Shown: piece after piece, positions 26,770-38,364 of the stretch
How the letters are laid out: each line of letters begins with the position of its first letter
Position numbering within the stretch: the stretch's first letter is position 1
Source of the DNA: Ensifer adhaerens
Lineage (GTDB): Bacteria > Pseudomonadota > Alphaproteobacteria > Rhizobiales > Rhizobiaceae
NCBI RefSeq assembly: GCF_001270265.1
Contig: NZ_LGAP01000025.1
Coordinates: forward strand, 1 to 64,000
Direction: 5' to 3'
Length of the DNA: 64,000 nucleotides
Program-made: the position numbers and the translations under genes
Notes under the pieces: model-generated
Database searches by the model: none
The model's input: the letters and a program-made list of their open reading frames with translations, nothing else
Told to the model about the DNA's origin: nothing

Positions 26770-27798
26770 TCAATCGTCGTCATTGTCGCGATCGCTTCGA
26801 TCGCGGTCACGTCCATCATGGCGATCATTGTTTCCATTGCCATGATCGCGATCGGACCGGTCTCCGCCGTCGCCATTGTCGCCATCGTGCCCGTTGTCGC
26901 CGCCGGAAGCGTCGTGATCATCGTCGTGGTCGTCATGGTCCCTGTCGTGATGCCCATGTCCCTTGTCGCGATCCGGCTTATCGCGGTCGGGTTTGTCATG
27001 GTGGGGTTTTTCATGATGCGGCTTTTCCGGTCGCGGTTTTTCCGGCTTAGGCTCCTCGCGCACGATCGGCGCCTGCTCCGGCACGATCTGCGCCGGCGGA
27101 CGCTCGACATCCTCGCGTACCGCGGCCTGCAGCCCGCAACCAGCACCGACCGCGCCTATCGTGCCGGAAAGCCTCTGACCGCCGGAAAGGAAAGGCAGGG
27201 CCTGGGCATTGCCAAGGCTGCGCAACGTGCGCTGGCTGACGCGCGCGGCCTGGCTGACCCCGCCGCCGGGTGTGGCAACGACACAATCGCAGCGCCGCGT
27301 CAGCTGCCGGCACCCGCCGGCACCGCAAAAGCTCGCCGCGCCGTTGAGCAGCACGACCGCAGTCGTGCCGTCGCGGCCGACATAGAAATCGAAGGCCGTA
27401 CCGCGCACACCGATCGTGCCGGCGGGCGTGACGATTTCATAGGCGGAATGTTTCGATTTGCCGCTGACCCAGCGAAAAGTGCCCTTGGCGGCCATGATCG
27501 TCAGCTTCTTCACCGACTTGCTGCCGTCGTAGACGAATTGATCGATGACCACCGACGAGCCCCAACCGACGGCGAGCTTGGTGCCATCCTGAAAGACGAA
27601 CTGGCCAAGGCCGGACTTTGACGTCCGGATTCGCTCGTCCCGGTAGACCGGGTCCCTGACCGCCAGCGGACCGCGCGCGCCCGCCACCTCGGTCCTGATC
27701 GAGACTGCCTGGCCGACAGGTTCGGCCGCAAAGCTCGAGGCAGGGCAAAGCAGCATGGCACGAAAAGCGATAAGGGCAGCACCACGCAAACGCGACAT
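26770..27798 (-). CDS. FecR-domain protein with Asp/His-rich repetitive tail
   Basis: A 342-residue exported protein. A signal peptide (LLCPASSFAAEP) precedes a FecR domain (residues 30-160: RDERIRTSKSGLGQFVFQDG, GTFRWVSGKSKHSAYEIVTP, then GTIGVRGTAFDFYVG). A cysteine-containing segment follows. The last 100 residues are low-complexity, first EKPRPEKPHHEKPHHDKP, then HDRDHDDHDDDHDASGGDN and similar. FecR domains linked to CHASE2 cyclases are common in rhizobia, although here the gene is convergent. The tail could bind metal ions. Confidence 0.83.
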   Translation of the reverse strand: MSRLRGAALIAFRAMLLCPASSFAAEPVGQAVSIRTEVAGARGPLAVRDPVYRDERIRTSKSGLGQFVFQDGTKLAVGWGSSVVIDQFVYDGSKSVKKLTIMAAKGTFRWVSGKSKHSAYEIVTPAGTIGVRGTAFDFYVGRDGTTAVVLLNGAASFCGAGGCRQLTRRCDCVVATPGGGVSQAARVSQRTLRSLGNAQALPFLSGGQRLSGTIGAVGAGCGLQAAVREDVERPPAQIVPEQAPIVREEPKPEKPRPEKPHHEKPHHDKPDRDKPDRDKGHGHHDRDHDDHDDDHDASGGDNGHDGDNGDGGDRSDRDHGNGNNDRHDGRDRDRSDRDNDDD

Positions 27799-28235
27799 GG
27801 TCCCTCCAAGCCGTTAGTTTTATCACGCGGCACGGATCGGTGTCTGCTCGCCCATTCGGGTAACGGCCAGCAATTAAAACCTGTATGAGCTAACTCACGC
27901 CACCACTAGGTGCGACCACGACATCGCGGCCGTCGGGTCGCACTTCGGCCGCCAGGATCATGTTCGCCCATGGCCGGCGATGCGGTGCGAGGGAGCGGCC
28001 ATGCGGGTTCAGCTAAAGCATCGGACCCCTCGCTCCGGAGGCAGCAGAGTTGGGCGCGGAATTGACCGAACCTTCGACAGCCGAACGAAGGCGGTCGCCC
28101 CGGGGCGATGCCGCACATTGCGCAACCAGAATGCGACAAGCCGGCCATCGCCGCCGGGAAAATTCCGGGCAGTTCGTTTCCCTTTTGTACTCATTCCCCC
28201 TTTATTTTCGCAATGACTCTGTCCATATTCCCGCC
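27799..28235. other. Promoter-bearing spacer upstream of uvrB
   Basis: The spacer lies between divergent fecR and uvrB. It holds a hairpin (GTGCGACC at 27911-27918 with GGTCGCAC at 27937-27944) and an AT-rich stretch at about 28190-28215 likely to contain the uvrB promoter. I looked for the alphaproteobacterial LexA box GTTC-N7-GTTC and did not find one. No gene is supported. Confidence 0.45.
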
Positions 28236-31142
<2,907 letters not shown>

Positions 31143-31150
31143 TAGTTTCA

Positions 31151-31167
31151 CGCGAACAGAGTTCGCG
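31151..31167. terminator. Short hairpin between convergent uvrB and the island ATPase gene
   Basis: CGCGAAC and GTTCGCG pair perfectly around AGA, 8 bases past the uvrB stop. There is no clear T-run, so termination is uncertain. It may also mark the left edge of the island. Confidence 0.35.
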
Positions 31168-31180
31168 AATGCCTTTAAGA

Positions 31181-33403
31181 CTAAGACAATACCTGATAGG
31201 TGACACTTTGTTCCGACATCGCTGATATTGCGTCAAGCGCCTCATCAATTAGCGCAAGTAGCGAAGGTGGTTCGAGAACTTCAATCGTCATGAGTTTCCC
31301 GTTCTCGTCAACGTAAAGCCGCTGAGCGCAGGACGCGCCGACCTGCCTCTGTTCCTTCGCGCGGCTCAGTTCAAACTTGGCCGCGACGTAGTCGCCAGTG
31401 AGAGCGTAAAGAACGCCACTGTTGTACAAATAGAGCTGCTGCTCGTTCTCTTCCGCATATTGAATTGCTGCCTGTAGCCAGAGGCGCGCCTCATCAAAAT
31501 CTCGGTGATCCATGTACAAGTAGCCAACGTTGTTTGCGCTCGGATGAAGGCGACTTTGCTGCAATCTGAACGCCGCCTTTGCAACCTCCATAGCGCGCAT
31601 CTTGTCCCGTTGACGTACATAGAAGAACTGGACCATGTCCATCAGTTCGTTTGCCACCCTCGTCGCCAAATGTTCGTCGCCCAGTGCCTGTACCGTGTTG
31701 GAAACTTCCAACGGTGAAGGGACGCGGAGGTCCCAGGACAGAATCTCTATTTCCGTTTGAACCTTCGTGCCGTTCTTACGAATCTCGTCGAATCTTTTCC
31801 TCAGTTTCTTGAGGCCCGCGACATGCTCAGGGTCTTGCCAAATGAACCATGCCTGGCCGGAGCCGATATCTCCCTTAAAGCGGAGCTCAAACAACCGAAC
31901 GCTTGAACCGACATCTTGGTACATTACACCCAAAAGGATGCCTTCGAACAACGGTGTAAGATCGCAATCTGTGGGCAATTGTGCCCCTCCTATGCAATCA
32001 ATAATCGGTGTGATATCTTGTGGGCCGCCATCAGATCGAGCTCCTGCGATAGGGCGTAACCCCTCAAGCTCTTCAGCAACTCGACCGAAAGATGCGAATA
32101 TAAAATCGTCTGCCGAAAGACCGGCGAGACTTAGGCGCGCGGCTTTGCTTCTTGCGAGATACTTCAGATAGATGCGATCGAACTGATCTCCACAGAAGCT
32201 TACGGCACCTGGCTCAACTCTAATGAAACCCAGGGCCTCTAGCTCGGAGCAGTTCTTAAAATATTGCTCCTCATTCCAGCGACTTTCGCCATTGAGCAGA
32301 TATTCGACACGCCAAGTGTCAGCAATATCCAGTTGCTCGGTCCCACCACATGCCGCATCAAGCACCTGAAACAGGCTGCTTCTCATCTTTCGTGCTGTCT
32401 TGAGCAGCGGGCGATCGTTGATGTTTTGCCCACGAGCAAGGACTTCTTGAATGCTTTCTAACGTATTTAGATTAAGGCTAAATCTTTTCGACTTACCTTC
32501 TTGGCAACGCTTGAACAACTCGTGGCAAATAAGCTGAATCTCATACGGCTTTCTGCCGGATAATGCCTCAACTTCACTGATGAATGGACTCGGAGCAAGA
32601 TTTCGCACATCGCGCTCGCTCAGCAGTAGCCTTTCCAAAGGCCCCCTGATGCACTGCTTAACGTCATCCTCTCCTTTGAACGGCCCGATATCAATGCGCT
32701 TAAATTGCCTCATGATGGGCGAAAACACCTCGTCCATCACCGGAAAGAAGTCATCAGTAGCAGCAAACATCAACATGAAACCAGTCATGTTCATGAAAAT
32801 ATTTCTTAGTTTTTCAAGTATTATCCTGTTTTCCCGAAGAACATTGCATTCATCAACCAAAATCAATATAGGCTTTTTAAGTTCACTCCTTATATTTATC
32901 AAATCTTCCTGAAGCATATCATCAGGAACATTAAGATTTATATTTCCACTTTTGACGGCTGAGGCAATAATTATCGCACAAATCAACGGCATCTGCTCCA
33001 GATCGGAGAGGGTTCCGCTAGCATTCAATTCTAAATAACTGAAGAATGTCGGGCTTTTCCTTCCACCATAAGCGCCAGAACCAAACGCCGCCATCAGAAC
33101 CGAATGGAAAAGCTTTCTAAAAAAATCTAAATCCGTCCGAACGTCACCTTCGTTTAGGTTTATTCTGACACAGCAGAAGTCTCGCCTCTTGGCCTCCAAC
33201 TCAGCCATATTTAAGAAACTTGTCTTTCCAGAGGCTCTTGCGCCAACTAGGGCCAAATGTATTGGCTTCTGCGTACTCCTAGCATGGTTGAGATAGTATA
33301 TAACGTCAGCCGTTTCCGAGCTCCGACCGTAGAATGATCGCTCATCCGACACGGGATTTGCAAAATCAAATGGGTTTGATAACTCCCGCAACTTCTCAAG
33401 CAT
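31181..33403 (-). CDS. STAND/AAA-type ATPase with C-terminal TPR-like repeats (island effector partner)
   Basis: A 740-residue protein of no family I can name. The N-terminus NPFDFANPVSDERSFYGRSS resembles ORC/STAND ATPases (NPF...FxGR). Walker A is GARASGKT at residues 54-61 and Walker B is ILILVDE at 179-185. A winged-helix-like region follows at about 270-430. The C-terminus has TPR-like helices (around 600-700: ANNVGYLYMDHRDFDEARLW). This layout of ATPase switch plus repeat sensor is typical of bacterial immune STAND proteins. The gene overlaps the HEPN gene by 8 bases. Its 5' half is strikingly AT-rich beside the GC-rich flanks, pointing to horizontal transfer. Confidence 0.75.
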   Translation of the reverse strand: MLEKLRELSNPFDFANPVSDERSFYGRSSETADVIYYLNHARSTQKPIHLALVGARASGKTSFLNMAELEAKRRDFCCVRINLNEGDVRTDLDFFRKLFHSVLMAAFGSGAYGGRKSPTFFSYLELNASGTLSDLEQMPLICAIIIASAVKSGNINLNVPDDMLQEDLINIRSELKKPILILVDECNVLRENRIILEKLRNIFMNMTGFMLMFAATDDFFPVMDEVFSPIMRQFKRIDIGPFKGEDDVKQCIRGPLERLLLSERDVRNLAPSPFISEVEALSGRKPYEIQLICHELFKRCQEGKSKRFSLNLNTLESIQEVLARGQNINDRPLLKTARKMRSSLFQVLDAACGGTEQLDIADTWRVEYLLNGESRWNEEQYFKNCSELEALGFIRVEPGAVSFCGDQFDRIYLKYLARSKAARLSLAGLSADDFIFASFGRVAEELEGLRPIAGARSDGGPQDITPIIDCIGGAQLPTDCDLTPLFEGILLGVMYQDVGSSVRLFELRFKGDIGSGQAWFIWQDPEHVAGLKKLRKRFDEIRKNGTKVQTEIEILSWDLRVPSPLEVSNTVQALGDEHLATRVANELMDMVQFFYVRQRDKMRAMEVAKAAFRLQQSRLHPSANNVGYLYMDHRDFDEARLWLQAAIQYAEENEQQLYLYNSGVLYALTGDYVAAKFELSRAKEQRQVGASCAQRLYVDENGKLMTIEVLEPPSLLALIDEALDAISAMSEQSVTYQVLS

Positions 33404-34211
33404 TATACACTTCCAGTTTAGACAATAATTCTTTTAGAATTCCAACAGATCTCTGGCCAATAGATACAGCATCCTTTGATATAACCCAGTTCCTTCGCAC
33501 TACAGCCTGACCAATGCCTCTTGGTATATCAATATACTCAAGACACAACCCTGAGAAACGTTCGCAATCATCGATTGAAACACCTAGATAGTCGCTATCG
33601 AACCACCATTCGCTAATGCAATTAAGTAAAGAGGCGTCTGAAGATTCAAACGCAGCACCTAATTGCATCGTCTTGGTAATTTCCCCAAAAAGAAGAGACA
33701 AATCGGTTACATGCCGCACCACAGGTATATGCAACCCCGCACTCTCTTTGCATTGTTCGAGTTCGGCCTCGGGTATGCTAGATATTATTTTTGTGTGCGC
33801 AGCATTCAGGATAGACAACTCGGCGTCAGATAAATAGCGAACATGGGCGATATTGTTACGAATAACTTCCAAGTCTGCCAATGGAACCGTCGTGCCAGAT
33901 TTGCTATCAAATATGCCTGAGAACATCGGCCAATTCTGAGTCATTTCTATTAATTTTCGGAGGTGAGGAAAATCAGAATAGTATAACGGAGTATGCGCAA
34001 CTCTTCGATCCCAACCAATTCCACGCTCATAGATAAGACCTTCCGTTACTCTTTTTCTAACATCTTCAGGTAAGCCTTGCTTCTGCCATTTATGGCCAAA
34101 TTTTTCTTTTAACTTCGCTGTAATAAGCTCTCTAAGAATAATTTCAATCTCAAAGAATAATCTGTAAGCGTCTACGTTTCTTTGCATAAACTCGCGATAT
34201 TCAGTCGACAT
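33396..34211 (-). CDS. Swt1-type HEPN domain protein (putative RNase)
   Basis: A 271-residue protein. Residues 15-140 fit the Swt1-type HEPN pattern: LRELITAKLKEKFGHKWQKQ, a YYSDFPHLRKLIEM segment, NWPMF, then the nuclease motif RNNIAHVRYLSD with R118 and H123 (R-x4-H). HEPN domains with this motif are commonly metal-independent RNases. The C-terminal half (about 150-271) is unrecognised and may bind the ATPase. AAGGA lies upstream of the ATG. It is the first gene of an AT-rich two-gene unit with the STAND-like ATPase. A defence or abortive-infection role is inferred. Confidence 0.72.
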   Translation of the reverse strand: MSTEYREFMQRNVDAYRLFFEIEIILRELITAKLKEKFGHKWQKQGLPEDVRKRVTEGLIYERGIGWDRRVAHTPLYYSDFPHLRKLIEMTQNWPMFSGIFDSKSGTTVPLADLEVIRNNIAHVRYLSDAELSILNAAHTKIISSIPEAELEQCKESAGLHIPVVRHVTDLSLLFGEITKTMQLGAAFESSDASLLNCISEWWFDSDYLGVSIDDCERFSGLCLEYIDIPRGIGQAVVRRNWVISKDAVSIGQRSVGILKELLSKLEVYNA

Positions 34212-34348
34212 TTAGTCGTCCTTATAGCTGACGTCATGACAGCTAGCCTGACGAACCGTCCGCTGACAAATACAATCCTCAGTAGTTCACGCCTTTTTTC
34301 TACCCAACCGATGTTAGGGCGGACCAAGCCCCGCCACCGCCCTCCCGA

Positions 34349-35104
34349 CTACACCTTCATCTCCGCCAGCGCCCGATGCAGCGGCGCGTCGGAAATCTGG
34401 ATCGCGCCGCTGAACGGAATGTCCATGTCGAGCACGACATAAACAGAGGCGGCGATGAACATCGCCGAAACGACGAACATGGCGATGACGACGGCATTTT
34501 GCGGCGCGCGGTAGCCGAAGCTGGCGAAGATCAGCGTCATCCAGGCAATCATCATGCCGATAACGGGCATGGGGATCGCGCCCTCCGACTGCTCGACGAT
34601 CATCCAGCGCTGTTCGACGATGCGGCTATACAGCTGTCGCGCGTCCACCAGCAGGGATTCATGCAGGCGGTCGGCAGGTTGGATGGCCGCCAGGCTGTTG
34701 CCAACAGTGTCCAGCCGCTGCTGGCCGGCATTGCGCGCCTCGTGCAGCGCATCGTTCACGCGCTCGGGATTGGCGATCGCCCCTTCGACATAGGCGATCA
34801 GATATTGCCGCGCATCGTTGCCGGCGAGGCCGTAGGTCCTGAGCGTTCGGTCGAGCAGGATCAGATTGGTCGCGAAGGAATGCACATTGTCGTCGATGCC
34901 CTCGAATGTGTTCTTGGCCGAATTGATCATCAGCCCGAAAACCAGCGACGCCATGACCACGAAGATATTGGCGACGAGCCGCACGACGGTATTGGTATCG
35001 TCGTCGCGATGGCGCGCCGGCAGCTTGGGGTAGACATGCATCATGCCGAGCGCCGCAACGGTCAGACAGAGGAATGCGGCAACGGCAATCAAGATCGCGC
35101 TCAT
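34349..35104 (-). CDS. DUF4239 (bestrophin-like) membrane protein
   Basis: A 251-residue protein with two N-terminal helices (about 1-22 and 45-65) and two C-terminal helices (about 180-200 and 205-228). The segment VANIFVVMASLVFGLMINSA followed by NVHSFATNLILLDRTLRTYG is typical of DUF4239. The family is distantly related to bestrophin channels; the role is not known. It is the first ordinary GC-rich gene to the right of the island. Confidence 0.8.
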   Translation of the reverse strand: MSAILIAVAAFLCLTVAALGMMHVYPKLPARHRDDDTNTVVRLVANIFVVMASLVFGLMINSAKNTFEGIDDNVHSFATNLILLDRTLRTYGLAGNDARQYLIAYVEGAIANPERVNDALHEARNAGQQRLDTVGNSLAAIQPADRLHESLLVDARQLYSRIVEQRWMIVEQSEGAIPMPVIGMMIAWMTLIFASFGYRAPQNAVVIAMFVVSAMFIAASVYVVLDMDIPFSGAIQISDAPLHRALAEMKV

Positions 35105-35139
35105 TCCAGCCTTCGCCCCCCGTCATGCCGCCGCCCTCT

Positions 35140-35178
35140 AGATCATTTCATTGTTTCATCGAAACAGTGAAATGATCT
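35140..35178. repeat. Long palindrome (AGATCATTTCA type)
   Basis: AGATCATTTCATTGTTTC pairs with GAAACAGTGAAATGATCT around a 3-base loop with one mismatch. It is adjacent to a composite-type palindrome and RIME copy 3, forming a mosaic of three repeat families in one spacer. Confidence 0.7.
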
Positions 35179-35192
35179 AACTCGTTGAAGTA

Positions 35193-35242
35193 ACGCAATT
35201 CCGGACGGAAAACCGTTTCACACTTTTCCTGGAATTGCTCTA
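35193..35242. repeat. Composite-family palindrome, divergent copy
   Basis: It begins GCAATTCCGGACGGAAAACC and ends TTTTCCTGGAATTGC. It matches the second palindrome of the 4725-4832 element, with paired changes in the outer arms (AATT in place of ATTT/AAAT), as expected if the stem is selected. Confidence 0.65.
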
Positions 35243-35264
35243 GCCGGGGCATCTCACCGGCGCC

Positions 35265-35369
35265 TACTGCATGCTTCCTTAAATCCTGTCCGATTTATGG
35301 ACAAAACATGCAGCAATTCAAAGCGCTACAGCGACCTTTGCGCGTCTGATAAGACGCGCGGCACTGTAG
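35265..35369. repeat. RIME-like intergenic mosaic element, copy 3
   Basis: The same layout as copy 1, with an imperfect first stem (CTGCATG/CATGCAG) and a second stem GCGCTACAGCG paired with the CACTGTAG end. It lies in the spacer between DUF4239 and LssY_C genes, which holds no gene. Confidence 0.72.
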
Positions 35370-35508
35370 GATAGGAACTTTGTCGAGGCGCGCAACGCCC
35401 TCGAGCACGCAGAGTTTTTGCCCACGCGCTCGATTCCGCGACAAGCCGATAGTCGGGACACGACGTTGCCGCCAGGTTGGTCATCGCCTGGCGATCGCGG
35501 GCCACACC

Positions 35509-36231
35509 TTAGCCGCCACCGCCGACCGTCACCGGCCCCAGCACCCCAACCAGCGCCTTGCCATCGGTAAAATAGGGATCACCGCCGCCGTTGCGGCCGG
35601 TCTTGGTGGCGCCGATACCGGGGACTTCGTAGGTCGATGAGACCTGCCCGGCCTTTTGCAGGTCTGACATCACCAGGTTGCGCTCGGCGTCCAGATCCGG
35701 GCCGATATGGTGGGTGATCTGGCCGGTGTCGTGGCTGAAGCCGACGCCGCGGTCGAAGCTGGCCGAACCGAGCCAGAGCGGATTGCCATCCGCCCCGGTC
35801 TGTTTGCTCTGCCAGAAGCGCACATGGTTGCGCTCGTCGGCGCTGTTGCCGACCGGCTTCTCGAAGGCCAGATCCTGTTTCCGGCCCTCGAAGAACAAGG
35901 GGCTGACGGGCGCATCGAGGTCGGGCCGATCGAGCACCACGCTCAATCCGATATCGACTGAAGAACGCAGGGTGATCTTGTCGGCCGGATCCCAGCCGGC
36001 CGCCGCGAAGGCGCGGATCACCTGCTCCCTGGAGCCGACGAGGCCGACATTGATCGGGTCGCCGGGGATATCCTGCTCCGTGGTGCTGACCATGGAGCTG
36101 AAACCGTCAACCCGGCTCCGGTCGCGAAAAATCCAAAACTCCGGCAGCAGGAAGTAGCTGACCAGCAGATAGGCAATGAGCCCGGCCGCCAGGACGCTCA
36201 GCGATGCACGAATTTTCCTGCGACGGGTCAT
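35509..36231 (-). CDS. LssY_C domain-containing membrane-anchored protein
   Basis: A 240-residue protein with one N-terminal helix (about 9-30) and an extracytoplasmic domain. The segment DPINVGLVGSREQVIRAFAA followed by GWDPADKIT, and later FWQSKQTGADGNPLWLGSAS, fits the LssY C-terminal domain, which also occurs fused to PAP2 phosphatases. Here it stands alone. The C-terminus ends in VTVGGGG. The function is unknown. Confidence 0.78.
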   Translation of the reverse strand: MTRRRKIRASLSVLAAGLIAYLLVSYFLLPEFWIFRDRSRVDGFSSMVSTTEQDIPGDPINVGLVGSREQVIRAFAAAGWDPADKITLRSSVDIGLSVVLDRPDLDAPVSPLFFEGRKQDLAFEKPVGNSADERNHVRFWQSKQTGADGNPLWLGSASFDRGVGFSHDTGQITHHIGPDLDAERNLVMSDLQKAGQVSSTYEVPGIGATKTGRNGGGDPYFTDGKALVGVLGPVTVGGGG

Positions 36232-36248
36232 CTGCGTTCATCCCAATC

Positions 36249-36355
36249 CTACTGCATGTTTCCTTAAATCGTAGCCGATTTAAGGATAAAAACATGCAGC
36301 AATTCAGAGCGCTACAGCGAGCTTTGCGCGTCTGATAAGACGCGCGGCGCTGTAG
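36249..36355. repeat. RIME-like intergenic mosaic element, copy 4
   Basis: Nearly identical to copy 1 in both stems (CTGCATGTTTCCTTAAATCG then GTAGCC; the second stem GCGCTACAGCG with CGCTGTAG). It lies just upstream of the LssY_C gene and about 900 bases from copy 3. Confidence 0.75.
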
Positions 36356-36437
36356 TGCGGCGATATCAGCTAAACCTGATACGGCTTGGAAAGCAACGCG
36401 TGGCGACAATCGTGCCGATCCTGACCCGCGCCCGCCT

Positions 36438-37025
36438 CTACTCCGCCGCGTGCGCCTTCACCTCCAGCGCCTCCAGCTCGTAGGAATAGCCTTCCAGCAT
36501 TTCATAGGCCTGTTCGATCGTCTTGATCTGCTCTTCGGTAGTCTTGATCGCCTCGGCGATCGAGCGTGAGCGGGCGCGCAGCATCGAGCCGAGCACGTCG
36601 GTCTCCGGCCGGCGGCCGAGGCGGTCGAGGTGTTTGCGCACGCGGGCGCGGTGGCGCTCCAGCTCGAGGATATGGAAGCGGCTCTTGACGATATCGTCGG
36701 AGAGCTTGCGACGCATGGCGGCGACGGGGTCGAAGCTGCCGGGTTCGCGCTCGTCGAGGATGAAGTCGTTGACCAGCGTCTCCAGCATCATCAGGCCCTT
36801 GAGGTCGCGCGGCTCGGCGAGCTGCGGGTCGTAGCCGGTGTCGTCATAGACCTTCCGGCGCACCGGATCCTTCAGGAGATCATAGACCGCCTGCAGCCGG
36901 GCAAACTGCTCGGCATCGCCGCCCGAGTCGGGATGAGCCGCCTTGGCTGCCTTGCGATAGGCCGTGCGGATGGCCTGGTCATTCGCATCGCGGTCCACGC
37001 CAAGTGTCTCGTAGGGATCGATCAC
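36438..37025 (-). CDS. J domain-containing protein
   Basis: A 195-residue cytoplasmic protein. The first 65 residues are a J domain (DPYETLGVDRDANDQAIRTA with the HPD tripeptide in AKAAHPDSGGD), which would stimulate an Hsp70 ATPase. The remainder is helical and charged (RHRARVRKHLDRLGRRPETD) and ends in a coiled-coil-like TTEEQIKTIEQAYEMLEGY. It lacks the Gly/Phe and zinc-finger regions of DnaJ, so it is a specialised co-chaperone with an unknown client. Confidence 0.87.
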   Translation of the reverse strand: MIDPYETLGVDRDANDQAIRTAYRKAAKAAHPDSGGDAEQFARLQAVYDLLKDPVRRKVYDDTGYDPQLAEPRDLKGLMMLETLVNDFILDEREPGSFDPVAAMRRKLSDDIVKSRFHILELERHRARVRKHLDRLGRRPETDVLGSMLRARSRSIAEAIKTTEEQIKTIEQAYEMLEGYSYELEALEVKAHAAE

Positions 37026-37843
37026 GCTGCCCCCTGTTCGTCTCGCATTCCGATTTCTCCGCCTGACCTAACGCACGCATCCGAAGACCGGAACCAATCA
37101 CCGGTAAAGCCTGCGCGTTATCCCAAACTTGTTCAAGTGCTGATGCGATGTGATGGGGATCAGCACCGCACCCTGCCGGCGCCTTCATCGGGCCAACTCA
37201 CGCCCGAGGCGGTCGCCCGTCCGACGCGGCGGCGCGCACGTTCGTCCGCGGTCGGGACGAAATTGTGGTCAGAAACAGGCCGTCCCCGATTTTTGCGCGC
37301 CATGCGCCGGCGGTAGCATGAGCCGACTGGGCGAGCGGCGGCGTTCGCAAGAGCAGCAATCGGTGGCGGCCACCCGGATGGCAAGCCAGGGCCCTTAAGT
37401 CACTTTCGGCATCTCCTGTCGATATCCCCCAGACCTTGGGCCATGTTGCCGGCCATCGAGGAGAAAGGATATTACGTGACGGACGCCGCAGTTGGTCGCG
37501 CCTGCACGGGCCGGTGCTCGCGCGGCGTGTCGGCCCCAGGCCCAAAACCCCTGAAAATGCCGTGGTTGGCGGGCTCTTTTCCCGAAATAAGCCGCGCGAA
37601 TGGCTCTTGCGTTTTTTTGCAAATACTGTCACTGCTGCTACCGTTCGGGCGTTTTCAATCCCGGAGACTGGACTTTCTCTTTTGTGCCCGGCTTGCCGGG
37701 CCGGCCGGAAGCGGCAAATGGACGTTCTTTCCCCGTTATCGTGACTACTCGACGCCTATCCGCTTGTATGCGGAAGACGACACACCCACATCCCCCCGGG
37801 GGCGCGGGTATAGCTTTAAGACTGAAGGAAAAGGACTTCTTCC
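37026..37843. other. Long spacer with the cold-shock gene leader
   Basis: The 818 bases have no open frame with a recognisable motif. The right third, upstream of the cold-shock gene, contains several short GC-rich inverted repeats (for example CCCCCCGGGGG at about 37791-37801) and an AAGGAAAAGGA purine tract before the ATG. A long structured 5' leader is typical of cold-shock mRNAs. A run of seven T at 37611-37617 follows no obvious stem. Confidence 0.45.
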
Positions 37844-38056
37844 ATGGCCACTAAGGGCACCGTAAAATTCTTCAACCAGGACAAGGGTTTTGGTTTCATC
37901 ACGCCGGACGGCGGCGCTAAGGACGTTTTCGTCCACATCTCCGCTGTACAGGCCGCTGGCCTTGCTACGCTGAAGGACGGCCAGGTTGTCACGTTCGACA
38001 CCGAAGCTGACCGCATGGGCAAGGGCCCGAAGGCCGTCAACATCCAGGCTTCGTAA
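37844..38056 (+). CDS. Cold-shock protein, CspA family
   Basis: A 70-residue single-stranded nucleic acid-binding protein of the OB fold. The RNP1 motif is KGFGFITP at about residue 15 and RNP2 is VFVHISAV at about 28. It acts as an RNA chaperone; rhizobia carry many paralogues, so the exact member is not assigned. An AAGGA tract precedes the ATG and a strong terminator follows about 30 bases after the stop, so it is monocistronic. Confidence 0.95.
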   Translation: MATKGTVKFFNQDKGFGFITPDGGAKDVFVHISAVQAAGLATLKDGQVVTFDTEADRMGKGPKAVNIQAS

Positions 38057-38086
38057 GCCGGATCGTCCGACTGGACTTTTTGGAAG

Positions 38087-38112
38087 CGGCGCTCCCCAGG
38101 GGGCGCCGTTTT
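38087..38112 (+). terminator. Rho-independent terminator of the cold-shock gene
   Basis: CGGCGC (38087-38092) and GCGCCG (38103-38108) form the stem base, extended by CCCC/GGGG, and are followed by TTTTCG. Confidence 0.85.
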
Positions 38113-38225
38113 CGTTTGGGCTATTGGTTTGCGTCGGAAGTGCTCCAGCACGCTGGCCAGCCACAGGTCACGTGAACAGCGCCGACGAGACCCTCTGGCC
38201 TGCACCGGATCTGCCGAGCGGGCAT

Positions 38226-38253
38226 GGATCCTCGGCTCAAGGCCGAGGATGAC
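38226..38253. repeat. GGATCC-type palindromic repeat, intergenic copy
   Basis: It reads GGATCCTCGGCTCAAGGCCG and onward, the exact reverse complement of the 28 bases inside uvrB at 30833-30860. It sits in the convergent spacer between the cold-shock gene and dusA, which otherwise holds only the terminator. Confidence 0.75.
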
Positions 38254-38364
38254 GGCGACTATGGGACCGTCGGAGTTCCCGTCCTTCGCACGCACCGCCG
38301 CTGCCCCCTACGACAGGCACCGGCTGGTGAAGGAACAGCGACCGTTTCCGAGACGAACTCGGAC

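Noticed and set aside
26818-27621. A hydrophobic plus-strand frame (MAIIVSIAMIAIGPV...) looking like a membrane protein
   Set aside because: It is the complement of the Asp/His-rich repeats of the FecR protein, which produce I/V/M codons on the other strand.
27799-28235. LexA (SOS) box upstream of uvrB
   Set aside because: GAAC pairs occur (for example near 28068-28086) but with an 11-base gap, not the 7-base spacing of alphaproteobacterial LexA sites.
37443-37865. A 140-codon frame overlapping the cold-shock leader
   Set aside because: It overlaps the cold-shock start in another frame, has no motif, and the codon pattern is not gene-like.
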